Positions 24,163-30,397 of a stretch of DNA of 64,000 nt are shown one piece after another. The position numbers and the translations under genes are program-made. Within the stretch, counting starts at the first letter, position 1. Every line of letters starts with the position of its first letter. Location: NCBI GenBank assembly GCA_900769615.1, contig CAAGHH010000009.1:1-64000 (forward strand). The letters run 5' to 3'. Source of the DNA: Selenomonadales bacterium (lineage in GTDB: Bacteria > Bacillota > Negativicutes > Selenomonadales > Selenomonadaceae). The notes under the pieces are model-generated. The model saw only the letters and a list, made by a program, of their open reading frames with translations. It was not told where the DNA came from and made no database searches.

Positions 24163-24732
24163 ATGAATAAAGCATATAAAATTTTAGCTGCTTTGGGGTT
24201 TGCAGTTAGTATCTTTTCAGCTGGTCAGGCTGATGCAATGGTGGTCTCAGGCATCAGTCAAAGCATGACAATCGCCGATAAGACGGTTATGGCGACGGAT
24301 CAGGATGGACAAAAAATAAAATTTGTTTCTGATGGACGGGTGTTGCGGCTCATGAGCGCAGACGGGGCGCATGATTATTTGTCATTCAATAGTTTTGATG
24401 GTCATTATAATGATGTATCTTACAATGTTCGGGCTATTGAGACGAGCGATCCTAATATGCGACTTTTTGAAATAAATGCCTCGCATGGAGTAAATGGACG
24501 TAACTGCGGTTATTGGCTGGTAGGCAAAAATGGTGGCAGCTGGACTACTTATGTGTCTTGGAACAGCTTTAAAAATATCGGGTTCCATGTCAATGAATGG
24601 CATCGGCTTAGCTCAACTATTGAAAAGCAGCAGTTAGTAGTTACGAGCCGGGATCGTTATGGTCATGTTGATTTTCAGACGCAAGTATTTTGGGATAGTA
24701 ATGCGCAGTGGTTTGGTTTGAAAAGATTTTAA
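24163..24732 (+). CDS. Exported protein of unknown function
   Basis: I do not recognise this 189-residue protein. A clear signal peptide (MNKAYKILAALGFAVSIFSAG) ends near residue 25 with cleavage likely after ADA. The mature part is rich in aromatic and beta-strand-like segments and has tryptophans in GYWLVGKNGGSWTTYVSW and QVFWDSNAQWFGL, with one cysteine. Nothing indicates a membrane anchor or an active site. AAAGGA precedes the ATG. It lies alone between the divergent cheB and the tRNA-Thr pair. Confidence 0.65.
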   Translation: MNKAYKILAALGFAVSIFSAGQADAMVVSGISQSMTIADKTVMATDQDGQKIKFVSDGRVLRLMSADGAHDYLSFNSFDGHYNDVSYNVRAIETSDPNMRLFEINASHGVNGRNCGYWLVGKNGGSWTTYVSWNSFKNIGFHVNEWHRLSSTIEKQQLVVTSRDRYGHVDFQTQVFWDSNAQWFGLKRF

Positions 24733-24740
24733 TAAAAAGG

Positions 24741-24769
24741 TTGACAGGTATTAATTCATCAAGTATACT
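24741..24769 (+). promoter_or_regulatory. Promoter of the tRNA-Thr pair
   Basis: A perfect -35 TTGACA and a -10 TATACT are separated by 17 bases, 34 bases before the first tRNA. Confidence 0.9.
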
Positions 24770-24803
24770 ATTTCTTGTCAGTTGTGAAGATAGCTGATAT
24801 TTT

Positions 24804-24879
24804 GCTGATTTAGCTCAGTTGGTAGAGCAGCTCATTCGTAATGAGCAGGTCGTAGGTTCGAATCCTATAATCAGCTCCA
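24804..24879 (+). tRNA. tRNA-Thr (anticodon CGT), copy 1
   Basis: The 76-base cloverleaf has acceptor arms GCTGATT/AATCAGC, anticodon stem GCTCA/TGAGC around TTCGTAA with anticodon CGT, and an encoded CCA. It is identical to the next copy. Confidence 0.97.
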
Positions 24880-24890
24880 TTTGTATATTG

Positions 24891-24915
24891 ACTCCTGTTT
24901 TGGCAGGAGTGTTTT
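24891..24915 (+). terminator. Hairpin between the two tRNA-Thr copies
   Basis: The stem ACTCCTG/CAGGAGT with a six-base loop and a GTTTT tail looks like a terminator of copy 1. Copy 2 starts at its last T, so copy 2 may depend on read-through. Confidence 0.75.
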
Positions 24916-24991
24916 GCTGATTTAGCTCAGTTGGTAGAGCAGCTCATTCGTAATGAGCAGGTCGTAGGTTCGAATCCTATAATCAGCTCCA
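24916..24991 (+). tRNA. tRNA-Thr (anticodon CGT), copy 2
   Basis: This 76-base gene is base-for-base identical to copy 1, including CCA, and has no promoter of its own in the 36-base spacer. Confidence 0.97.
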
Positions 24992-25002
24992 TTGAATATT
25001 AG

Positions 25003-25031
25003 AGGCTTTCGCAAGTTGCGGGAGCCTTTTT
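25003..25031 (+). terminator. Terminator after tRNA-Thr copy 2
   Basis: The 11-bp stem AGGCTTTCGCA/TGCGGGAGCCT (two G-T pairs) with a three-base loop is followed by TTTTT. Confidence 0.88.
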
Positions 25032-25166
25032 GGTGTATAATAAGAGCAATGACGAGTTATTCTAATGAATTTTTTAGATATGATTAAGCTCATTATGAAT
25101 TATGCTATGTAAGATATTTAATATAGAATTAGTGTAAAAATTTAGGAAATGGACAAGGTGGTTATG

Positions 25167-26135
25167 ATGAAGCAGTTTATCAGCGGATGTTTGGCAATTT
25201 TGCTGTTTATGACGGTTGCGGTAAATGCCGAGGCATCACCACAGGTTATTGAAGCTGTAGGCGTAGCCATAATGGGGGATAATGATTCGCCGAAGGCAGC
25301 TAAGGAAGCTGCTAGGAAAGAGGCTATGCGTCAAGCTGTAGAAAAAGCTGGCGTATATGTTGAAAGCTATTCCAAAACCCAAAATATGCAGCTTACAGCA
25401 GACGATGTCAGAGTTATTTCAGGTGCGGTGCTCAAGGTAACTAATGAACGGGCGGTGCCGGAACTGGTTAACGAGGTGTGGCGTTATACGGTTTATCTTA
25501 CCGCTGAAGTTGATACTGCTAATATTGATTTGCAGGCAATGTTAGCGCAGCGCCGGCAGGTAGAAGAATTGCAAAAAGAGCGTGATGAATTAAAACGGCA
25601 AAATGAAGAGCTGCGTGAAAAAAATAAAGTTAATGAAGCCGTAAAAAACGAAAATGATGAATATATGCTAGGAGAAGCTTTTGATAATTGTGTTAGCCTT
25701 ATCCAGCAAGGAAAAAGAATGGAGGCAATCTGTGATTTATCCAAAATAATAGCAAATGTTAAGGTTACTGACAGTCCGCGTGCTTATGCTTATTATTTGC
25801 GGGGACGGACGTATTATGAGTTAGATTCAATAGATATGGCTTTAGACGATTTTGCAAAAGCTCAGAAAACACCACATTCGGATAGTATTTATCCTATTTG
25901 GCGAACGCATTATTATCGGGGACTGATTTACTATGACAAGCATAAATGGCGCAAGTCGTATGATGAATTAAAATTGGCTTGGGAAGCATCAGATAAAAGT
26001 GATAAAGAAATTTATCGAGCATTGCAATTAAGTGAGGATAAATTGCGCAGTGAGGAAGTTAGACGGGCTGAAAATCATGTTGATTGGGGAGAAATTATTG
26101 GCGGTATTTTAGCTGGCACGATTAACCGCTATTGA
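25167..26135 (+). CDS. Exported FlgT-N/LPP20-like protein with coiled coil and TPR-like part
   Basis: The 322-residue protein has a signal peptide (about 1-23, ending NAEA). A domain of roughly 95 residues follows with EAVGVAIMGDNDSPKAAKEAARKEA, then a helix ending in GVYVES. That pattern is shared with flagellar protein FlgT N-terminal domains and LPP20-type lipoproteins. A charged coiled coil (about 125-165, QVEELQKERDELKRQNEELRE) and a helical-repeat region (AYAYYLRGRTYYELDSIDMALDDFAKA) complete it. There is no lipobox. The ATG chosen has AAGGTGG six bases upstream. A periplasmic or envelope role is likely, possibly in flagellar or outer-membrane assembly. An N-terminal domain of the same kind occurs at 63134. 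Confidence 0.65.
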   Translation: MKQFISGCLAILLFMTVAVNAEASPQVIEAVGVAIMGDNDSPKAAKEAARKEAMRQAVEKAGVYVESYSKTQNMQLTADDVRVISGAVLKVTNERAVPELVNEVWRYTVYLTAEVDTANIDLQAMLAQRRQVEELQKERDELKRQNEELREKNKVNEAVKNENDEYMLGEAFDNCVSLIQQGKRMEAICDLSKIIANVKVTDSPRAYAYYLRGRTYYELDSIDMALDDFAKAQKTPHSDSIYPIWRTHYYRGLIYYDKHKWRKSYDELKLAWEASDKSDKEIYRALQLSEDKLRSEEVRRAENHVDWGEIIGGILAGTINRY

Positions 26136-26224
26136 AATTTAGTTGCATGTTGCGGGGAAAAGCTATAGAATTATTAAAAAGGAGCTTTCATAACTATTTT
26201 TATTGTAGAAGGATAGGCTGATGC

Positions 26225-27265
26225 ATGCAAATATATCAGATGAGACAGTCAGCAATATTGGCGGTTGACGGCTTACAAAAAGACAGAATGATGTTAAGGC
26301 AGATATTAGCATCAAGGGTTAATTTTACTGGGGTATCTTCAGGCGCTGAGGCGCTTATGTATTTAAAACAGAATAGTCTTGATTTAATTTTGCTAGCGAT
26401 ACAGCTTCCGGACATGGATGCTTTTGAGTTCATGCGGCATTTGCGCAGTGATAATAAATTACAAGAGATTCCGGTTATTATGATGACCGATAATTTAAGT
26501 CCTAAAGTAGAAGCGGCAGTTACAATGGCTGGTGCCTTTGATATTATGCGCAAACCATTTATACCGATTATTGTGGCAAAAAAAGTTGAGCAGGTGTTAG
26601 AGCTGCAATATCTTCATCGGCATTTAGAACATGAAGTTCATTTACAAACGAAGCTGGCAGAGGATAGATTAGCATCGAGTCAGCGTTTGTTTGAAGAAAT
26701 GGTAATGTCATTAGCTAAGACCATTGATGCTAAGGATGCGTATACGCGTGGTCATTCGCAGCGGGTTGGCCGTTATGCCAGACATATTGCGTATAAGCTG
26801 CATTGGACAGAGGAAGAGCAAAAGAAGATATATTTTATGGGACTTTTGCACGATATTGGTAAAATTGGTATTCCTGAGCAGATAATAAATAAGCCGGATC
26901 GGCTTACTGATGAAGAATATAGTAAGATACAGCAGCATACGGTGATTGGTTCAGATATTTTGCAATTGGTAGCGGAATTTCCAGAACTTTCACTGGGAGC
27001 ACGCTATCATCATGAACGCTATGATGGCAAGGGGTATCCTGATGGTTTAGCAGGAACAGATATACCGGTGTATGCGCGTATTATTGCGGTAGCCGATGCT
27101 TATGATGCTATGACATCTAAGCGCAGTTATCGGGATATTTTGCCGCAGAGTGTGGCGCGGTCGGAAATCGCAAAGGGAAGCGGCAGGCAATTTGATCCGC
27201 AGTTTGCAAAGCTTATGGTAGAAATAATTGATGAGGATGTCGATTATATGCTGCATGAGCATTGA
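26225..27265 (+). CDS. HD-GYP phosphodiesterase with degenerate receiver domain
   Basis: The 346-residue cytosolic protein has an N-terminal receiver fold (1-130), a short coiled coil and a complete HD-GYP domain (about 160-340). HSQRVGRYA, LLHDIGKIGIP and HHERYDGKGYPDG supply all the metal ligands and the GYP motif, so cleavage of cyclic di-GMP to GMP is expected. The receiver is abnormal: where the phosphorylated aspartate should be, the sequence is LILLAIQLPDMD with Ala58. The acidic pocket has one aspartate (AVDG) instead of two. The switch Thr (MMTDN) and Lys (MRKPF) remain. Phosphorylation is therefore unlikely. An AAGGAT site precedes the ATG by about ten bases. No partner kinase is adjacent. 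Confidence 0.9.
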   Translation: MQIYQMRQSAILAVDGLQKDRMMLRQILASRVNFTGVSSGAEALMYLKQNSLDLILLAIQLPDMDAFEFMRHLRSDNKLQEIPVIMMTDNLSPKVEAAVTMAGAFDIMRKPFIPIIVAKKVEQVLELQYLHRHLEHEVHLQTKLAEDRLASSQRLFEEMVMSLAKTIDAKDAYTRGHSQRVGRYARHIAYKLHWTEEEQKKIYFMGLLHDIGKIGIPEQIINKPDRLTDEEYSKIQQHTVIGSDILQLVAEFPELSLGARYHHERYDGKGYPDGLAGTDIPVYARIIAVADAYDAMTSKRSYRDILPQSVARSEIAKGSGRQFDPQFAKLMVEIIDEDVDYMLHEH

Positions 27266-27276
27266 GTTATAGCAGT

Positions 27277-27330
27277 TAGAGAGTTATTTAAGCAGGCTTG
27301 ATTACTTAAATAACTCTCTATTTTATTTTT
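27277..27330. terminator. Terminator after the HD-GYP gene
   Basis: A perfect 16-bp stem TAGAGAGTTATTTAAG with its complement and a 12-base loop is followed by a T-rich tail. Confidence 0.92.
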
Positions 27331-27333
27331 TAT

Positions 27334-27377
27334 TTGACATATACCCCACATGGGTATAATATACCCATATAGGGTAT
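27334..27377 (+). promoter_or_regulatory. csoR-copA promoter with two tandem copper-repressor operators
   Basis: -35 TTGACA is followed by two pseudo-palindromes: ATACCCC-ACAT-GGGTAT (27341-27357) and ATACCC-ATATA-GGGTAT (27361-27377). G-tract palindromes of this form are typical CsoR operators. The first fills the promoter spacer, the second covers the -10 (TATAAT at 27355 or TAATAT at 27357) and transcription start. Centres lie 20 bases apart, about two helical turns. Confidence 0.85.
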
Positions 27378-27398
27378 ATTATACGAAAGGGGATAATT

Positions 27399-27716
27399 AT
27401 GGCTGAGACAAAATGCTGCTGTGGTGGCAAAATAAAGCATAAATTTAGAGATAAATCGGGCGAGGAGTATAAAAATTTAATAAGAAGATTAAACCGTATT
27501 GAAGGGCAGATAAGAGGTATTCATAAAATGGTTGATGATGATCGCTATTGTGTGGATATTTTAACGCAGGTAAGTGCGGTTCAGTCGGCACTGAATGCCT
27601 TTACGAAAGAGCTTTTGCAGCAGCATATTCATGGCTGTGTGGTAACAGATATTAAAGCTGGCCATGATGAGGTAGTGGATGAATTATGCAATTTGCTGCA
27701 AAAAGTAATGAAGTAG
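27399..27716 (+). CDS. csoR: Copper-sensing transcriptional repressor CsoR
   Basis: The 105-residue all-helical repressor releases its operator when Cu(I) binds. Cys51, His76 and Cys80 reproduce the spacing of the Cu(I) ligands of characterised CsoR proteins (25 residues, then 4). The LNRIEGQIRGIHKMV segment is the family's DNA-binding and tetramer signature. An N-terminal CCC with a histidine may bind extra metal. AAGGGG precedes the ATG. Its own promoter holds two matching operators, so it represses itself and the copper ATPase gene that follows by 21 bases. Confidence 0.95.
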   Translation: MAETKCCCGGKIKHKFRDKSGEEYKNLIRRLNRIEGQIRGIHKMVDDDRYCVDILTQVSAVQSALNAFTKELLQQHIHGCVVTDIKAGHDEVVDELCNLLQKVMK

Positions 27717-27737
27717 TTAATCGGGGAGGTGAAATAT

Positions 27738-30287
27738 TTGCTAAAGGCAAAATTTAATGTTACGGGTATGACTTGTTCAGCGTGTTCAGCTAGAGTAGAA
27801 CGCGCCGTAGCCCAATTAAATGGCACAAGTGATGTAAGTGTCAACCTGCTTACTAATAGTATGCAGCTGCTATATGATGATAGTATTTTAAGCAGTAATG
27901 ATATTATAGGCGCAGTTGAAGCAGCTGGCTATGGGGCTAGCGAGTATGGGGAAAATGGCGATAATTTAAAGCAGGGACAAAAGTCATTGGCTGTAAAAGA
28001 AATTGATAGTTTAAAGTCACGGCTATTATGGTCATTAGTATTTATGCTGCCACTTTTTTATGTTGCGAGCCATACAATGCTGTTTAATGTCTTTGGCTTG
28101 CCTGTACCAGCGTTTGTAACCGTAATGTTTGATGGTGCTGGCAATGCGCTTGTTAGTGCGTTCACTCAGTTTTTGTTAGTTTTACCGATTATGTATTTAA
28201 ACCGTCATTTTTATATAGCTGGTTTTAAAAATTTAGTAAGCCTTGCGCCTAATATGGATACTTTGGTTGGTATGGGGTCAATGTCGGCGGCGCTTTTTGG
28301 CGTTTTTGCTATTTTTCGCATGGCCTTTGGTTTTGGTCATGGCGATATGGCATTGGTTGCGGTTTATAGTAAAAATCTCTATATCGAATCGGCTGGAATG
28401 ATAGTAACACTTATTACTGTGGGAAAATTTTTAGAAGCAAGAGCTAAGGGCAAGACTAGTCAAGCATTAAAAAGGCTGATGGATTTAGCACCGGCAAGAG
28501 CAACCATTGTCGAAGGGGAGCAGGAAAAAATCGTACCGGTGGAAGTTTTAAAACCAGGTGATATTATAGCTGTGCGTCCTGGGGAGCGGATTCCGGCTGA
28601 TGGCAAGATAATAGCAGGGACGACCAGTATAGATGAAGCTGCTGTTTCCGGTGAGAGTATACCAGTAGCCAAAGGGGTAGGCGATAAAGTAATTTCAGCG
28701 ACACTAAATAAAAATGGATATTTTAGATTTGTTGCGCAAAAAGTAGGCAGTGAATCAACCATCAGTCAAATTATAAAATTAGTGGAGGAAGCAAGCGCCT
28801 CAAAAGCTCCGATTGCGCGGATGGCTGATAAAATTGCCGGTGTTTTTGTGCCGGCAGTGCTGTTAATAGCCGTGTCAGCAGGTTTGATTTGGCTATACAA
28901 TGGGGCTGATATTGAGTTTGCCTTTTCGATTGCTATATCAATTATGGTTATTTCCTGTCCTTGTGCATTAGGGCTGGCAACGCCGGTCGCTATTATGGTT
29001 GGTACTGGCAAGGGAGCGGAAAATGGCATATTGATAAAATCGGGCGAAGCATTGGAAAATGCGCATGATATTGATGTTGTAGTAATGGATAAAACTGGTA
29101 CGCTGACAGAAGGCAAACCGCAGGTTACAGATGTTGTTAGCTTGAAAATGGCAGAAAATGACTTTATAGCAGCAGCGGCTGGTATTGAGCAGGGAAGCGA
29201 ACATCCTTTAGCTGAAGCCATTACTGGTTATGCTGCCAGCCAAAATATAATTCCTTTAAAAATGACAAAATTTACAGCGGTCTTGGGGCGAGGTGTTAAA
29301 GCCGATTGCAATAATAAGCTATGGTTAGCTGGCAATGAAAAATTTATGCTGGAAAATGGCATCGATATAAGTTACCTTAAAGCTGAAGTGGCAGCTTTAG
29401 CTTCAGCTGGCAAAACACCATTAATTTTTGCTTGCGATAAGAAGCTGGCTGGAATTATAGCGGCAGCTGATGTGGAAAAAGATACTAGCAAGCAGGCAGT
29501 AAACGAGTTTAAAAAGCTTGGTATCAGGGTTATAATGCTGACGGGTGATAATCAGCGCACAGCGGAAGCTATCCAAAAACGACTGGCAATACCAGAGGTT
29601 ATTGCCGGAGTTATGCCACAGGATAAGGCGGGACATATAGCTGAATTGCAGGCTGCTGGGCATAAAGTAGCCATGATAGGTGATGGCATTAATGATGCGC
29701 CGGCATTGGCTAAGGCCGATGTCGGGATAGCTATTGGGGCTGGAACGGATGTAGCCATTGAAAGTGCGGATGCCGTGCTGGTTAAAAATGATTTGCTGGA
29801 TGCAGTAAGCGCTATAAAACTTTCACGGGCGGTTATTCGCAATATAAAAGAAAATTTATTTTGGGCATTTTTTTACAACATCATTTGCATACCGCTGGCA
29901 GCTGGCGTATGCTATAATTCTTGGGGAATAAAGCTGACTCCGGTTATGGGCGCGGCAGCTATGAGTATGTCTAGTATTTGTGTTTGCTTGAATGCTTTGC
30001 GCTTGCGCTTTTTTGCAAGTAGTAAAGCTGGCAATAAAAAAGCTGCAGAAAATATTGAATCTATGCAAAGAAAAGAGGAAAAAAATATGGAAACAACGTT
30101 AAAAATCAAAGGTATGATGTGTATGCATTGTCAAAAACATGTAACGGAAGCGCTTAGTAAAATGGCGCAGGTAACAGCGGTGGAGGTTAATCTTGAAGCT
30201 GGCACGGCTAAGGTTAAAGCTTCGCGGAGTATTTCGCGGGATGAGTTTTCTAAGGTTATAACCGAAGCAGGCTACGAACTTTTGTAA
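27738..30287 (+). CDS. copA: Copper-exporting P-type ATPase with N- and C-terminal HMA domains
   Basis: The 849-residue inner-membrane pump exports Cu(I) using ATP. An N-terminal heavy-metal domain has GMTCSAC at residues 10-16. Eight membrane helices are expected; the transport motif SCPCALGLATP is near residue 405, the phosphorylated aspartate in DKTGTLTEGK near 450, SEHPLA and GDGINDAPAL further on. Unusually, a second heavy-metal domain with GMMCMHC is fused at the C terminus after a charged linker (from about 784), equal to a whole CopZ chaperone. The start is taken as the TTG eight bases after GGAGG; a GTG at 27729 overlaps that site. It is co-regulated with csoR. Confidence 0.94.
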   Translation: MLKAKFNVTGMTCSACSARVERAVAQLNGTSDVSVNLLTNSMQLLYDDSILSSNDIIGAVEAAGYGASEYGENGDNLKQGQKSLAVKEIDSLKSRLLWSLVFMLPLFYVASHTMLFNVFGLPVPAFVTVMFDGAGNALVSAFTQFLLVLPIMYLNRHFYIAGFKNLVSLAPNMDTLVGMGSMSAALFGVFAIFRMAFGFGHGDMALVAVYSKNLYIESAGMIVTLITVGKFLEARAKGKTSQALKRLMDLAPARATIVEGEQEKIVPVEVLKPGDIIAVRPGERIPADGKIIAGTTSIDEAAVSGESIPVAKGVGDKVISATLNKNGYFRFVAQKVGSESTISQIIKLVEEASASKAPIARMADKIAGVFVPAVLLIAVSAGLIWLYNGADIEFAFSIAISIMVISCPCALGLATPVAIMVGTGKGAENGILIKSGEALENAHDIDVVVMDKTGTLTEGKPQVTDVVSLKMAENDFIAAAAGIEQGSEHPLAEAITGYAASQNIIPLKMTKFTAVLGRGVKADCNNKLWLAGNEKFMLENGIDISYLKAEVAALASAGKTPLIFACDKKLAGIIAAADVEKDTSKQAVNEFKKLGIRVIMLTGDNQRTAEAIQKRLAIPEVIAGVMPQDKAGHIAELQAAGHKVAMIGDGINDAPALAKADVGIAIGAGTDVAIESADAVLVKNDLLDAVSAIKLSRAVIRNIKENLFWAFFYNIICIPLAAGVCYNSWGIKLTPVMGAAAMSMSSICVCLNALRLRFFASSKAGNKKAAENIESMQRKEEKNMETTLKIKGMMCMHCQKHVTEALSKMAQVTAVEVNLEAGTAKVKASRSISRDEFSKVITEAGYELL
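30075..30287 (+). other. Possible internal start producing free CopZ
   Basis: Inside copA and in frame, an AAGAGG ribosome-like site lies eight bases before an ATG at 30087. Translation from there gives a 66-residue protein that is exactly a CopZ-like copper chaperone (GMMCMHC metal loop, ferredoxin-like fold pattern). Whether the site is used is inference. Confidence 0.5.
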
Positions 30288-30306
30288 AAATAAAATAAAT
30301 ATAGTG

Positions 30307-30334
30307 GTCAGTGACTATGTCACTGGCTTTTTTG
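30307..30334 (+). terminator. copA terminator
   Basis: The stem GTCAGTGAC/GTCACTGGC with a TAT loop is followed by TTTTTT. Confidence 0.9.
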
Positions 30335-30397
30335 TTTGATACACTGCTATAATTATAATTGTCATATTTAGCTAGAGTATCAAGGGAGCGTGAGCCA

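Noticed and set aside
24804..24991. Duplicated tRNA-Thr as att sites of an integrated element
   Set aside because: Only 36 bases lie between the copies and no integrase or foreign genes are present; a simple duplication is enough.
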